A stretch of 64,000 nt of DNA from Haloarcula amylolytica JCM 13557. Its GTDB lineage: Archaea > Halobacteriota > Halobacteria > Halobacteriales > Haloarculaceae. Below, in pieces: positions 50,723 through 60,862 of the stretch. The notes beneath the pieces are model-generated. The model had not been told where the DNA came from. It searched no databases and worked only from the letters and a program-made list of their open reading frames with translations. The position numbers were made by a program, and so were the translations under genes. The stretch spans positions 187,971 to 251,970 of the forward strand of contig NZ_AOLW01000015.1 of assembly GCF_000336615.1 (NCBI RefSeq), written 5' to 3'. Position 1 is the first letter of the stretch. Each line of letters begins with the position of its first letter.

Positions 50723-53473
50723 ATGGGAGGACGCGAGCGTCTCGCAGCGACAGACCCGGACTTCGACCCGGAGGCGGTCGACATCGACGACGCCGAGGTG
50801 TTTTCCCGCCTCGCGCCCGTCGTCCAGGAGTGGTGGGTCGAGCAGTTCGGGGAGTTCGTCCCCGGCAACGGCGGCTTCTTCACGCCGCCACAGAAGGAGG
50901 CCATCCCGCTCATCCACGAGCGCGAGAACGCTCTCATCTGTGCGCCGACGGGGAGCGGCAAGACCCTCGCATCCTTTACCGGCATCATCAACGAACTGTT
51001 CGGGAAGGCCCGCGAAGACGAGCTTGAGAACTCCGTCTACTGCCTCTATGTCTCGCCGCTGAAGTCGCTGGCCAACGACATCCACCGGAACCTCGGACAG
51101 CCGCTGGACGGCATCACGGCCAAACTCGACGAGCGCGGCGAGGACGTCGAAATCCGGCACGCGATTCGCCACGGCGACACCAGCGACAGCGAGCGCCAGG
51201 CGATGCTGGAGACGACGCCCCACATCCTGAATACGACGCCGGAGACCCTCGCTATCCTCCTGAACTCCCCGAAGTTCAAGCAGAAACTCGAAACCATCGA
51301 GTACGTCATCGTCGACGAGATTCACAGCCTCGCCGAGAACAAGCGCGGGACACACCTCTCGGTGTCCCTGGAGCGCTTAGAGGAGATGGTCGAGGAACCG
51401 CCGACACGCATCGGCTGCTCGGCCACCGTCGAGCCGCTGGACACCGTCGCCGAGTTCCTCGTGGGTCGCGAGGAGCCTGGCGGCGACCCACGGGACTACG
51501 AAATCGTCGACACGCGCTTTGCCCGCGATTTCGACATGGAGCTGTCCTGTCCGGCTGACGACCTCATCAACACGCCCCGCGACATCGTCACCGAGCGCTT
51601 CTACAAACAGCTCCACGAGCACGTCCAATCGCATACGAACACGCTCGTGTTCACGAACACACGCTCGGGAGCCGAGCGGGTCCTCCACAATCTCCGCGAG
51701 AAGTTCGACGACTACGACGAATCGAACTCCGGCTGTCATCACGGCTCGCTCTCGAAGGAGAAGCGCCGCGACATCGAGGAGTCGCTGAAGGAGGGGTCAC
51801 TCGATGTGGTGACGACCTCGACCAGCCTGGAGCTGGGAATCGATATGCCTCACATCGACCTCGTCGTGCAGGTGGGGTCGCCCAAGTCCGTCGCCGCGTT
51901 GCTCCAGCGTATCGGCCGTGCCGGCCACCAACTCGGCGAGACCGTCGAGGGACGCGTCATCGCGCTGGACCGCGACGAACTCGTGGAGTGTGCGGTGATG
52001 CTCCAAAAGGCCGAGCGAGGCTTCGTCGACCGCGTGTTCATCCCCGAGAACGCCCAGGACGTGGCGACCCAGCAAATCTACGGCATGGCTATCAACGATG
52101 TTCGACCAGAGGCCACGTTCAAGAGCGTCCTCCGGCGGGCCTACCCATATCGGGACTACGACGACGAGAACTGGGAGCAGCTGATGCGGTACATGACCGC
52201 CGACTACCCCGGGATGGAGGACAAGAACGTCTACGCCAAAATCTGGCGGGACACCAACGACGCGCCCGACGGCGAGCACCACTACGACGCGTACGACGTG
52301 GGTGAGCACCTCATCGGCAAACGCGGCCGGCTCGCGCGGGTCATCTACATGACCAACATCGGGACGATTCCGGATTCCTTTACTTGTGACGTGGTGACCC
52401 GCAGCGACGATAGCTGGGTCGGCCAACTGGACGAGTCGTATCTGGACACGCTGGAGAAAGGTGACGTGTTCGTGCTGGGCGGGGACAACTTCGAGTACCG
52501 CTACCGCCGCGGGTCGAAGGTGTACGTCGACCGGACCGCCGCCCGCCCGACCGTCCCGTCGTGGTTCTCCGAGCGCCTCCCGCTGTCGTATGACCTCGGC
52601 CGCGAAATTCTCGACTTTCAGGGACAACTGCTTGACCGACTGGCCGACGGGGGAATGTCCGAAGTCCGCAACTGGCTCCGGGAGTTTCCCATCGACGAGA
52701 ACAGCGTTCGAGCTATCGCCCGGATGTTCCGCGAGCAGGTGGCGTACGCCGGACCGGACAGCGTGGCTACGACCGACCGACTCGTCATCGAGGAGACGCT
52801 GGACCACGACGAGTACGAGCGTCACTACCACGTCCACTCGAACTACGGCCGACGGTTCAACGACGGCTTCTCGCGCTTGCTGGCGTATCACATCGCGCAG
52901 GCGGCCAGCGCGAACGTCCAGGTCGCCGTCGCCGACAACGGCTTCACGCTCTCGATGCCGCTGAACCGCAAAGTCGATATCGCGCGGATCGTCAACGACC
53001 TGGACCCGGAGACGGCCCGCGAGGACCTGCGGGCCAGCCTCGACGGGACGGACCTCCTCCAGCGGTACTTCCGCATCAACGCCACACGGTCGTTGATGAT
53101 ACTCAAACGCTACAAGGGGTACGAGAAGTCGGCCAGCGAACAGCAGGTGTCCTCGGAGATGCTGCTGGGGTTCGCCGAGGACCTCGGGGACTTCGCCGTC
53201 GTCGAGGAGACCTACCGCGAGATTCTGGAAGACAAGCTCAACGTCGACGGCATCGAGACGGTTCTGCGTGCGATACAGGATGGCGACGTGGACGTGGTCC
53301 GGACCCGCGTCGATTCGCCGTCGCCGCGCGCCTTCGGCCTCGCGACGCTGATGGCCAGCGACGTGGTGCTCGCCGAGGACGAGTCGGCCGTCTTACAGGA
53401 GTTCCACCAGCGAGTGCTGAACGAAATTGCGGACGGAGACGCCGACGACGGAGTCGTTGCGACCGACGACTGA
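50723..53473 (+). CDS. lhr: Lhr-type large DEAD/H helicase
   Basis: A 916-residue SF2 helicase with Walker A APTGSGKT (74-81), DEIH motif, SAT motif (GCSATVEP), and the C-terminal RecA half (STSLELGIDMPHIDLV, QRIGRAGH). A long winged-helix plus DUF1998/Lhr-like region follows. Archaeal Lhr unwinds forks and other branched DNA in repair or recombination. Length is normal for the Lhr core. Confidence 0.9.
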   Translation: MGGRERLAATDPDFDPEAVDIDDAEVFSRLAPVVQEWWVEQFGEFVPGNGGFFTPPQKEAIPLIHERENALICAPTGSGKTLASFTGIINELFGKAREDELENSVYCLYVSPLKSLANDIHRNLGQPLDGITAKLDERGEDVEIRHAIRHGDTSDSERQAMLETTPHILNTTPETLAILLNSPKFKQKLETIEYVIVDEIHSLAENKRGTHLSVSLERLEEMVEEPPTRIGCSATVEPLDTVAEFLVGREEPGGDPRDYEIVDTRFARDFDMELSCPADDLINTPRDIVTERFYKQLHEHVQSHTNTLVFTNTRSGAERVLHNLREKFDDYDESNSGCHHGSLSKEKRRDIEESLKEGSLDVVTTSTSLELGIDMPHIDLVVQVGSPKSVAALLQRIGRAGHQLGETVEGRVIALDRDELVECAVMLQKAERGFVDRVFIPENAQDVATQQIYGMAINDVRPEATFKSVLRRAYPYRDYDDENWEQLMRYMTADYPGMEDKNVYAKIWRDTNDAPDGEHHYDAYDVGEHLIGKRGRLARVIYMTNIGTIPDSFTCDVVTRSDDSWVGQLDESYLDTLEKGDVFVLGGDNFEYRYRRGSKVYVDRTAARPTVPSWFSERLPLSYDLGREILDFQGQLLDRLADGGMSEVRNWLREFPIDENSVRAIARMFREQVAYAGPDSVATTDRLVIEETLDHDEYERHYHVHSNYGRRFNDGFSRLLAYHIAQAASANVQVAVADNGFTLSMPLNRKVDIARIVNDLDPETAREDLRASLDGTDLLQRYFRINATRSLMILKRYKGYEKSASEQQVSSEMLLGFAEDLGDFAVVEETYREILEDKLNVDGIETVLRAIQDGDVDVVRTRVDSPSPRAFGLATLMASDVVLAEDESAVLQEFHQRVLNEIADGDADDGVVATDD

Positions 53474-53495
53474 CGAAAGAGGGCCCGGGTCGCGT

Positions 53496-54563
53496 TCACT
53501 CTTCGGAGACGACCGGACAGTTGACGGTGGCTGCGCCGGCGTTCAGGACAGTCGCCGAACTGGCCGAGTCGAGGTCGGAAACGGCGGCGAAATCGGCGTT
53601 GTCGTAGATGTTCACCGACCACAGCGGCGAGTATGCGTCGTCGCCGGGCACCGTCGCCGTGACGTTGTGTGTCTGGTCGTTGCCTTCCTCGGACATGAAT
53701 CCGGAGGCCGGGCCACCACCGTCCTCGCCGGGGTTCGTGTTGAAGCTCACGTAAATCGGGGACAGCGGAACGGAGCCGTCACGCAGCGAGAGGCTGGCTT
53801 CCTCGAACAGGAAGTACGAGACGACTTCGCCCTCGTACCAGCCCTCAACAGGCGACGCGGGACTTTCATCCGCGCTGTGACGCATCGACGCCGTTGACCC
53901 GTCGGGAACGATTGGACAGTTCTTGACTGTGCTCGTCGGCGAGATATCGAAGCCGGCAGCCTGAATCTCATCGACGCTCGTCACCGTGTTGGCCTCGTAG
54001 TCGTCGGGGACAGTCACCATGTGGACCTGCCAGAAGTCGTTGTACCCCTCGTCGCCAGGGACTACGTCGACGATGTTCAACTGTCCCTCGACGGGATCGC
54101 CGTTCTCGTAGAAGAGGGCGTAGATGGGCGCTGGCTGGGTCGACTGCACGTCGAAGTCGTAGTACTCGATGCCGTCCCCGCCTGGGCCATATCCTTGCGT
54201 CAGAAACAGCGAATCGAAGTCGATCGGTTCGTCGGGGCCGGGCAGCGCGTCGTTCTGGCTGCGCCGGTGTAACATCCCGGCGCTGTCGCTGAACCGGTCA
54301 ATGCTGGCCCGCGGCGCCTCGCTGGGGTCGGTCGGACTCATCTCGCTGTCCATCGATTCAGTCATCTCCTCGTCCATCGCGTCAGTTTCCGCTCCCATTG
54401 ACTCGCCATCGCCCTCGGTCATCGCGTCCTCCGCTGTCATCGATTCGGTCATTGCCTCGGTGCTTGCGCCGCCGCCGTCGTCACTTCCCGTACAGCCCGC
54501 GAGCGGGAGCGTGACACCTGCAGCAGCGAGCGTCGTCAGAAACGTCCGTCGGGTTCGTGACAT
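53496..54563 (-). CDS. Tat lipoprotein with duplicated domain
   Basis: A 355-residue protein. A Tat-type N-terminus (SRTRRTFLTTL) and lipobox LAGC with Cys24 precede a Met/Thr/Glu/Ser repetitive linker (about 30-78, many AMTE/ESM units). The rest is two copies of a related module: both contain a VPGD-Y motif, a W-V motif and end with NCP[IV]V (about 105-220 and 235-355). This suggests internal duplication. No family known to me. Confidence 0.72.
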   Translation of the reverse strand: MSRTRRTFLTTLAAAGVTLPLAGCTGSDDGGGASTEAMTESMTAEDAMTEGDGESMGAETDAMDEEMTESMDSEMSPTDPSEAPRASIDRFSDSAGMLHRRSQNDALPGPDEPIDFDSLFLTQGYGPGGDGIEYYDFDVQSTQPAPIYALFYENGDPVEGQLNIVDVVPGDEGYNDFWQVHMVTVPDDYEANTVTSVDEIQAAGFDISPTSTVKNCPIVPDGSTASMRHSADESPASPVEGWYEGEVVSYFLFEEASLSLRDGSVPLSPIYVSFNTNPGEDGGGPASGFMSEEGNDQTHNVTATVPGDDAYSPLWSVNIYDNADFAAVSDLDSASSATVLNAGAATVNCPVVSEE

Positions 54564-54712
54564 ACGCTTTGTCCGGCGTCGGGACTATACAAGGAGATTT
54601 TTGGAAGTTTCGGACAATTCAGGCCCTACTCGACCCAGTGTCTCGGTCAAAATTCTTCCAATTTCGCCCCTGAGCCAAACCGTTAATCCGCGGCCGGCCC
54701 CACGGGTGAGAC

Positions 54713-55174
54713 ATGGAGTCGCTCCACCCGCGGGTGAGACTGCTGTGGGTTCTGTCGACAGTCATCCAGGCGTCGGTACTCGGTGTTATCGCCTATCTCG
54801 TCGACCGGTTCGCGGTCTCACTGCCACAGACGGTGGTCGTCGGCGGCTGGGTCGTGCTCGTGGTGCTGGGTATCGTCCACGCAATCGCTGCCCACCGAAT
54901 CTGGCGCTTTGACCTGCAGGACGACGCACTCTTTCTCCTCCGCGGTGTCGTGACCCGGACCGACACGTCGGTCCCGTACGTTCGTGTCCAGCACGTCGAC
55001 ACCACTCGCGGCCCGGTAGAGCGCGCCATCGGGCTGGCGAGCGTCGTCGTCTACACTGCCGGGACCCGCGGCGCGGACATCACGATTCCCGGACTGCGGC
55101 CCGAACGAGCCACCGAACTGCGCGAGCAGCTCCGTGACCTCGCGAACGAGAGCGAGGCCACGGACGCGGTATGA
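54713..55174 (+). CDS. PH-domain membrane protein (YdbS-like)
   Basis: A 153-residue protein with two N-terminal membrane helices and a bacterial-type PH (bPH2) domain containing the family motif RVQHVDTTRGPVERAIGLA. In bacteria YdbS and YdbT are paired and protect the envelope against peptides. The ATG start of the next gene overlaps the stop (ATGA at 55171), so the two are coupled. Confidence 0.86.
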   Translation: MESLHPRVRLLWVLSTVIQASVLGVIAYLVDRFAVSLPQTVVVGGWVVLVVLGIVHAIAAHRIWRFDLQDDALFLLRGVVTRTDTSVPYVRVQHVDTTRGPVERAIGLASVVVYTAGTRGADITIPGLRPERATELREQLRDLANESEATDAV

Positions 55175-56856
55175 ACCGGCTCCACCCCCGAAGTGCCGTC
55201 CTGCGAGTCGCCCGAGCAGCGCTGCAAGGCGGCTTCTTCGGCTTTTTTGGCGGGTCACTGGGAACCGGAATGTTCGGACTGCCAGCGTTCGCGGTTCCGT
55301 TACTCGGCCTGCTCGGCGCGCTGACGTTTAGCGGCTACGCGCTGGCGCGCTATTTCCGTTTTCAGTACGAACTCGACGGCGACACGCTTACTGTCGAATC
55401 CGGCGTCTTCGCCAGGCAGTCCCGCCAGATTCCGCTGGGCCGCGTCCAGAACTTAGACGTCGAGCAGAACATCCTCAACCGCCTGCTCGGACTCGCAATC
55501 GTCCGCTTCGAGACGGCCGGTGGCAGCGCGACGGAGGCTACGCTGGACGCAGTCGACGAGGCCGAGGTCAAACGCCTGCGGAACTACGTGCGGACCCACG
55601 ACCGGGACCAGGCCGCCGAGGCAGAGACAGCCACCGCCGACACGGTGTCCGAAGCTGCGACACCTGGCCGGTCGGCCCACGCCGATCTGCCCGGCGTGAC
55701 CGGCCCCAAACCGACACACGCTGGCGACACTCAGGCGAGGAATGACCTCGGGGAACCGGTTTCCGAATCGGACACGGCGGAACGCGACCAGCCGGACGGG
55801 TCGCTGCTGTTCGCGTTCACCCAGCGCGAACTCCTGACGTACGCGCTCGTCTCCGTTCGGCCGGCCGCGCCGGTCCTGACGCTGGCGTCACTCCCGCTTG
55901 GGATGGACGTCGTCTGGGCGGTTCTGCGGTTCAATGCGACCCTTGCCGGCGCATCGCTGAGCGGGCCGGTAGTTCGCTGGCTGACCGGCTCACCGGAAAC
56001 CACGCGGCTCGCGGTCTTTGCTGCGCTCTCCGTCGTCCAGTTCCTCCTGCTCGCACTGGTCGTCAGCGTGGCGCTGACAGTCATCGAATACTACGGCTTC
56101 CAGCTCACGCAGGCCGACGACGACCTCCGGTACGAGCGTGGACTGTTGCGGCGTTACAGCGGCAACATCCCGCTGGAGAAGGTCCAGACGGTTACCATCC
56201 GCGAGAACGTCCTGATGCGGCGGTTCGGCTACGCGACGCTGGCCGTCGAGACGGCCGGCTACAGCGGCGGGAACCAGCAGTCCACGCAGGGCGTCGCCGT
56301 CCCGCTCGCGCCCCGCGAAGAAGTGTACGAACTGGCCCGCGATATCGAGCCCTTCGGCGACCTCGACTTCGACCGGTCGCCGAAACGCGCCCGTCGACGG
56401 TATCTCGCCCGCTTTTCGCTGGCCGCGGCCGGCCTCACCGCAGTCGCCTACGCCCTCGACACACTGCTGCTGGAGACTGGCTACTGGTGGGTCGCCGCAC
56501 TCCTCTTCCTCACAGTTGCGCCGGCAGCTCACCTCCGCTGGCGACACCGTGGGTACGACCTTGGCGAGTCCGTGCTGGCGACCCGAAGCGGGTTCTGGCG
56601 ACGAACGACACGCATCGTCCCGTACTACCGGCTCCAGACGGTGTTCGTCACGCGGTCGCCGTTCCAGCGGCGCCGCGACCTGGCGACTGTGGGGGCCGAC
56701 ACGGCGAGTTCGTCGAGCCTTCTCGGCGGCGTCGCTCGGGTGTACGACATCGACGAAGACACCGCAAAAGAACTCAGAGACACGCTTCGGGAGCGCCTCA
56801 CCGCACACGTTGCAGGGCTGCGGACGGGCGATAGGGCCGGCGACGCGGACGCGTAG
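55171..56856 (+). CDS. PH-domain membrane protein (YdbT-like)
   Basis: A 561-residue protein with three bPH2-like segments, each showing a Q-x-V or P-x-E-K-V-Q motif (PLGRVQNLDVEQNILNRLLG, IPLEKVQTVTI, YRLQTVFVTRSPF). They are separated by paired membrane helices and a long acidic insert (about 145-210). It forms a two-gene operon with the YdbS-like gene. Its stop lies directly next to the convergent stop of dna2. Confidence 0.88.
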   Translation: MNRLHPRSAVLRVARAALQGGFFGFFGGSLGTGMFGLPAFAVPLLGLLGALTFSGYALARYFRFQYELDGDTLTVESGVFARQSRQIPLGRVQNLDVEQNILNRLLGLAIVRFETAGGSATEATLDAVDEAEVKRLRNYVRTHDRDQAAEAETATADTVSEAATPGRSAHADLPGVTGPKPTHAGDTQARNDLGEPVSESDTAERDQPDGSLLFAFTQRELLTYALVSVRPAAPVLTLASLPLGMDVVWAVLRFNATLAGASLSGPVVRWLTGSPETTRLAVFAALSVVQFLLLALVVSVALTVIEYYGFQLTQADDDLRYERGLLRRYSGNIPLEKVQTVTIRENVLMRRFGYATLAVETAGYSGGNQQSTQGVAVPLAPREEVYELARDIEPFGDLDFDRSPKRARRRYLARFSLAAAGLTAVAYALDTLLLETGYWWVAALLFLTVAPAAHLRWRHRGYDLGESVLATRSGFWRRTTRIVPYYRLQTVFVTRSPFQRRRDLATVGADTASSSSLLGGVARVYDIDEDTAKELRDTLRERLTAHVAGLRTGDRAGDADA

Positions 56857-59649
56857 TCAGCCCCGCGCCCACTCGACCATCCGGCCGTACACCTCGTCGG
56901 TCGCCAGCGCGTCGCCGTCGCCGACGAGAACGAGCGCCTTCTTCGCTCGCGTGAGTGCGACGTTGATGCGCCGGTAATCCTCGAAAATCGGGCTGTCGAG
57001 CGTCCCGGTGGCGACGAAAGAGATGACGATGACCTCCTTGCTCGACCCCTGGAACCGGTCGACCGTGTCGACGGTCACGTCCGGGAGCCGTTTCGAAATC
57101 TCCGCGACCTGGGCGCGGTACGGCGCGATGACACCGATGTCGTCGGCCGGAACCCCCGCGGACCGATACGACGCGACGATGTCGGCGATCCGGTCGGCCT
57201 CGTCGGGGTTGGTGTTGCCGACCTGGCTTCCGTCCGGGTCGACGAAGGCCACGCGGTCCCGGAGCCACTCGGGCAAACTTGCCGTCGAGACGCCGTCGAG
57301 GTCGTCGAGTCGCTGGGCGGCCACCTCGCCGGTCGCCGGCCGCAACTGACCGTCGTAGAACTCCCGCGAGGCGAAGGCCTGGATGTGCTGGGCCATCCGG
57401 TACTGGCGGTCGAGCATCACGCCAGCGTCCGGGTGGGCGTCGATGAGCCGCTCGAACAGCGATGTCGTCAGCGTCTCGTCCTCGGACTGGACCACCGGCG
57501 GGAGCTGCTGGTGGTCGCCGACGAGCACGAATCGGTCGGCGAGCGTCGTCGCCGCGAGCGTCCCCGGTTCGGTCAGCTGGCCGGCCTCGTCGACGACCGC
57601 GACGTCGAACTCCTGGGTCTGGAGCGTGCTCCCGCCGCAGGTGGCCGTGGTCGCCGCGACGACCTGCGCGCTCTGGAGCCGACTCGCACATTCGCCGGGG
57701 TCGCCGCTGGTCTCCAGTCGGTATTTCTGCATATCTTCGCGGACGCCGCTCTTCGTCCCGACGCGGACGATGTCGGTGTAGCCCTGGTCCTCCAGCGCCT
57801 CCAGCAGATTGTCGACGGCGCGGTTGGTGAACGCCGAGAGCAGGACGCGGTCGCCTCGGTCTCGCGGGTCGCCCTGCTCCCCGCTCGCCTGTTCGGCGGG
57901 GCGCTGCCCCGCTCCCTCGACTAAGGCACGAACCATCCGCGCCAACGTGTACGTTTTTCCGGTCCCCGGCGGCCCGTGGACGAGCGCGAAGTCCTCAGCG
58001 CCGACGGCTAGCTGGACGGCCTCGTTCTGGGCGGCGTTGTTGTCGATGAAGGTCTCCGCGACCGGATCGAACTCCGGCTCTCGCCGGCCGAACAGCACGT
58101 CCTTCCGCTCGGGCGACTGGAGGAGGACGGCGTCGTGGAGCGCGTTCTGGAGCCGGTCGGTCGTCAGTTCGGAGGGATACACGTCCAGCCGGCGGAGGTC
58201 CAGCGGCTCGTCGGCCGTGACGACGATCTCCTCGTTCACGGCGGTGCCGTTCCCGCTATCCGAAGCGCGTGGTGCCTCGTTGCCCAGTCGCTCGACGCGG
58301 GCCAGTTCGGCGTTGCCGGTCACCGGGTCGCCGTCGCTGGCGAGCACGAGATTGCCTTCGCGGATCTTCGAGACGGCTCCCGTCCCGGTCGCCCGGAGTT
58401 CCCAGCGGCCGCCGTCGAGTTCCCGGCGACCGGTCGGTTCTAGGTCGATGAGCGCCCGGTCGTTGTCGGCCCGCTCCTCGGGCGTCTGCTCCCAGAGCTT
58501 CGCGTACTCCCGGTGGACAGCACGGCGCTCGGCCTCGATTGCCGTGTAGAACCGCTCGAAGTAGTCCAGTTCCTCCTCCGGCACCGCTCGGCCGACCGTT
58601 CCGGCCTTGGATTCCTGATCGAGTCGGCCGGAGACGGCCATGCAGGTGTCCTGCTCGAAGCAGTACTCGCATTTCGCGTTGGCCTCGTAGCCTGTCGGCA
58701 CGCCCGAGTCGTACTCCAGCGCCGCAATCGCGTTGCGGGTCCGGACGACGTAGTTCAGCAGGCCGCTCCCGATGGAGAACTCCTTGGCCGGCGAGAGGTC
58801 GCCGCTCTCCTCGTTTCGGTCGACGGCGGCGTTCTTGGTGTAGAGGAGCGTGCCCGTGTCCGGCGCGGCGTCGACAGCGCTGCCCGCACCGGCCGCGCGC
58901 TCCCCAAGCATCAGCGCGTAGGCTGTCGCCTGAATCTTGTCCTGGAACCGTGGCTCCCGCTTGGTGTTTTTGCCAGTCTTGAGTTCGACGGGCATCCCGC
59001 GTCGGACCGCGTCGGCCCGCCCTTTCATGCCGAATCGCTCAGAGATGAGCGTCATCTCGGAGCGCCATTCATCGGTTTCTGTAAGCGTCCCCTGCTGGAG
59101 CCACCCCTGAATGGCCGACGCGTGGTCGCGCACGTCGCCGGCCACCTCGTCGGCCTCCCGGCCGAGCAGGCCGATGTCTAGCCCCGCGGCGTCGACCTGT
59201 TCCTCGATAGCGGTGTCGAGGTCCCGACCACGGAGCAGGTCGCCGAACACCTCGTGGACGACGGTCCCTTTCACCAGCGGATAGGCGTGCTCCGCGCCGT
59301 CGAGCTTCCGGAGGTAGTACATCCGCGGGCACTGCACCCACGCCCGGATGTCGGTCACGTCGACGAGGAAGTCCGGCTGGACGACGAGGGTGGCGTCGCC
59401 GCCGACGGAGTACTGCTGCTCGCCCCGGTACTCCCGCTCGTCGGGGTTGTAGACGGCGATCTCCATCCCCGTCTCGATGACCGCGGCGTTCTCGGTCCAC
59501 TTCCCCCAGAGCGTCACCGTCGTCGGCTCGCCGGCCCCGCGCTCGGGCCGAATCGTCACCTCACAGAGGTCGCTTTCGCCGTACTGGGTGTTCACCGTCT
59601 TCGGCTCCTCGATGTCGACGACGACGCCGCGAACGCGGTCCGCGCTCAC
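56857..59649 (-). CDS. dna2: Dna2-like nuclease-helicase
   Basis: A 930-residue protein. GTG 59649 is preferred because a GGGGAGGG ribosome-site-like stretch lies about 8 bases upstream; a TTG 30 bases earlier is also open. It has an OB-like N-terminus, a RecB-type nuclease with an FeS-type cysteine set (VQCPRMYYL with CEYCFEQDTC) and VELKTGK, then a superfamily 1 helicase: Walker A GPPGTGKT, DEAG, GDHQQLPP and RFQGSSKE. In archaea such proteins process recombination or replication intermediates. Confidence 0.9.
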   Translation of the reverse strand: MSADRVRGVVVDIEEPKTVNTQYGESDLCEVTIRPERGAGEPTTVTLWGKWTENAAVIETGMEIAVYNPDEREYRGEQQYSVGGDATLVVQPDFLVDVTDIRAWVQCPRMYYLRKLDGAEHAYPLVKGTVVHEVFGDLLRGRDLDTAIEEQVDAAGLDIGLLGREADEVAGDVRDHASAIQGWLQQGTLTETDEWRSEMTLISERFGMKGRADAVRRGMPVELKTGKNTKREPRFQDKIQATAYALMLGERAAGAGSAVDAAPDTGTLLYTKNAAVDRNEESGDLSPAKEFSIGSGLLNYVVRTRNAIAALEYDSGVPTGYEANAKCEYCFEQDTCMAVSGRLDQESKAGTVGRAVPEEELDYFERFYTAIEAERRAVHREYAKLWEQTPEERADNDRALIDLEPTGRRELDGGRWELRATGTGAVSKIREGNLVLASDGDPVTGNAELARVERLGNEAPRASDSGNGTAVNEEIVVTADEPLDLRRLDVYPSELTTDRLQNALHDAVLLQSPERKDVLFGRREPEFDPVAETFIDNNAAQNEAVQLAVGAEDFALVHGPPGTGKTYTLARMVRALVEGAGQRPAEQASGEQGDPRDRGDRVLLSAFTNRAVDNLLEALEDQGYTDIVRVGTKSGVREDMQKYRLETSGDPGECASRLQSAQVVAATTATCGGSTLQTQEFDVAVVDEAGQLTEPGTLAATTLADRFVLVGDHQQLPPVVQSEDETLTTSLFERLIDAHPDAGVMLDRQYRMAQHIQAFASREFYDGQLRPATGEVAAQRLDDLDGVSTASLPEWLRDRVAFVDPDGSQVGNTNPDEADRIADIVASYRSAGVPADDIGVIAPYRAQVAEISKRLPDVTVDTVDRFQGSSKEVIVISFVATGTLDSPIFEDYRRINVALTRAKKALVLVGDGDALATDEVYGRMVEWARG

Positions 59650-59718
59650 GGGTTGGCCCTCCCCTGTTGCACGGCCCAAGCGAGGGGGCGGACCCTCAAA
59701 AGTCGTTCGCGCCGCAGG

Positions 59719-60114
59719 TCACTCGCCGGTCGCATCGACATCCGAGTCGGCATCAGCAGCGTACTCTCTCAGCGTCTCCAGGTCGACGTCTTCGAGCACG
59801 TCCTCGCTCGTCGCGTCGAGGTTCACCGGCGGGGCACGCCCGGCCTCGTGGGCCTCTATCCAGCGCGGGACACAGACACACCAGCGGTCGCCGGGGTCCA
59901 GACCCGGAAAATTCAGCTCCGGCCGCGGCGTCACGAGGTCGTTGCCCTGGGCCTTGCTGTACTCCAGAAACTCCGCCGTCATCACGGCACAGATCTCGTG
60001 CCGGCCCGGGTCGCGCTGGAGCGGGTAGCAGTAGCCGTCGCGCATGAACCCCGTCTCCGGGTCCATCGAGCAGCGGGCCAGCTCCCCGCCGAGGACGTTG
60101 CGTTCGCTTTCCAT
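59719..60114 (-). CDS. DUF2237 family protein
   Basis: A 131-residue protein from ATG 60114 with the highly conserved pattern NVLGGELARCSMDPETGFMR, ICAVMTAEFLEYSKAQGNDL, and PGDRWCVCVPRW. Several invariant cysteines are present. The family is widespread in bacteria, archaea and plants and of unknown function. It lies 69 bp upstream of dna2 in the same direction, possibly in one transcript. Confidence 0.92.
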   Translation of the reverse strand: MESERNVLGGELARCSMDPETGFMRDGYCYPLQRDPGRHEICAVMTAEFLEYSKAQGNDLVTPRPELNFPGLDPGDRWCVCVPRWIEAHEAGRAPPVNLDATSEDVLEDVDLETLREYAADADSDVDATGE

Positions 60115-60276
60115 ACTACGTCTGGCTGTTCCGCAGGGTAAAGCCGTTCGCCTACTCGGCCTGCCTTCGGCTGCCACGCCGTTGGCCTGTCGCCGTTCTC
60201 AGTGGTGACTGGTCGGCATCTGTGGCAGTCAGGACCGATGGGTTCATTCTGGCCCAGGCCGAACGGGAAACTGACA

Positions 60277-60822
60277 ATGCGCGTTCGTGACTGGCAGGAC
60301 ATTCTCGAAGACGTGATGGAGAGCAATGCCAATCCGGGGGACTGGCGTGCCGTCGGGGGCGACCGCGCGAACGGTATCGGCGAGGACATCTACTTCGGTC
60401 ACCCCGACGCCGGTGTCTACCAGCTCAAGACCTACGCGAAGAACCCCTTCGAGGTACAGGGCGTCGGGTCCCAGGTGGCCCGCCGTATCGACGACGACAT
60501 CGACCCGCTGTTTCCGAACGACGGGTCGGGCATCTTCGGCGTCCAGCAGGGACCGGCAGACGAGGACGACGCCAAGGAGAAGGCCAAGAACCTCGAAACG
60601 GTACTCGAAACCCACGCGGACGCACCCACGTCGCCGCAAGCGCTGCTTGAGGACATGATGGACGCGATGGACTCCCCGGCCTACGGCCCGATGGAGTTCG
60701 ACCACCACGACCGGCCCGACCAGATGACCGAACTCACGGAGACGTTCGAGGAAGCGGAGGAACTACTCGACGCGGAGTTCGAGGACGTCATCGAGGAAGA
60801 CGTAGCGCGGGGCTTCTACTGA
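60277..60822 (+). CDS. Conserved acidic haloarchaeal protein (181 aa)
   Basis: A 181-residue protein from ATG 60277: MRVRDWQDILEDVMESNAN, a compact alpha/beta core (DIYFGHPDAGVYQLKTYAKN), and an acidic helical C-terminus (ETFEEAEELLDAEFEDVIEED). No catalytic motif is recognised. The next small membrane protein starts 41 bp (or 56 bp) downstream. Confidence 0.7.
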   Translation: MRVRDWQDILEDVMESNANPGDWRAVGGDRANGIGEDIYFGHPDAGVYQLKTYAKNPFEVQGVGSQVARRIDDDIDPLFPNDGSGIFGVQQGPADEDDAKEKAKNLETVLETHADAPTSPQALLEDMMDAMDSPAYGPMEFDHHDRPDQMTELTETFEEAEELLDAEFEDVIEEDVARGFY

Positions 60823-60862
60823 TGGCCGAACCGACGCGCGCCACCGGTTTCGGGGGGCGCTA

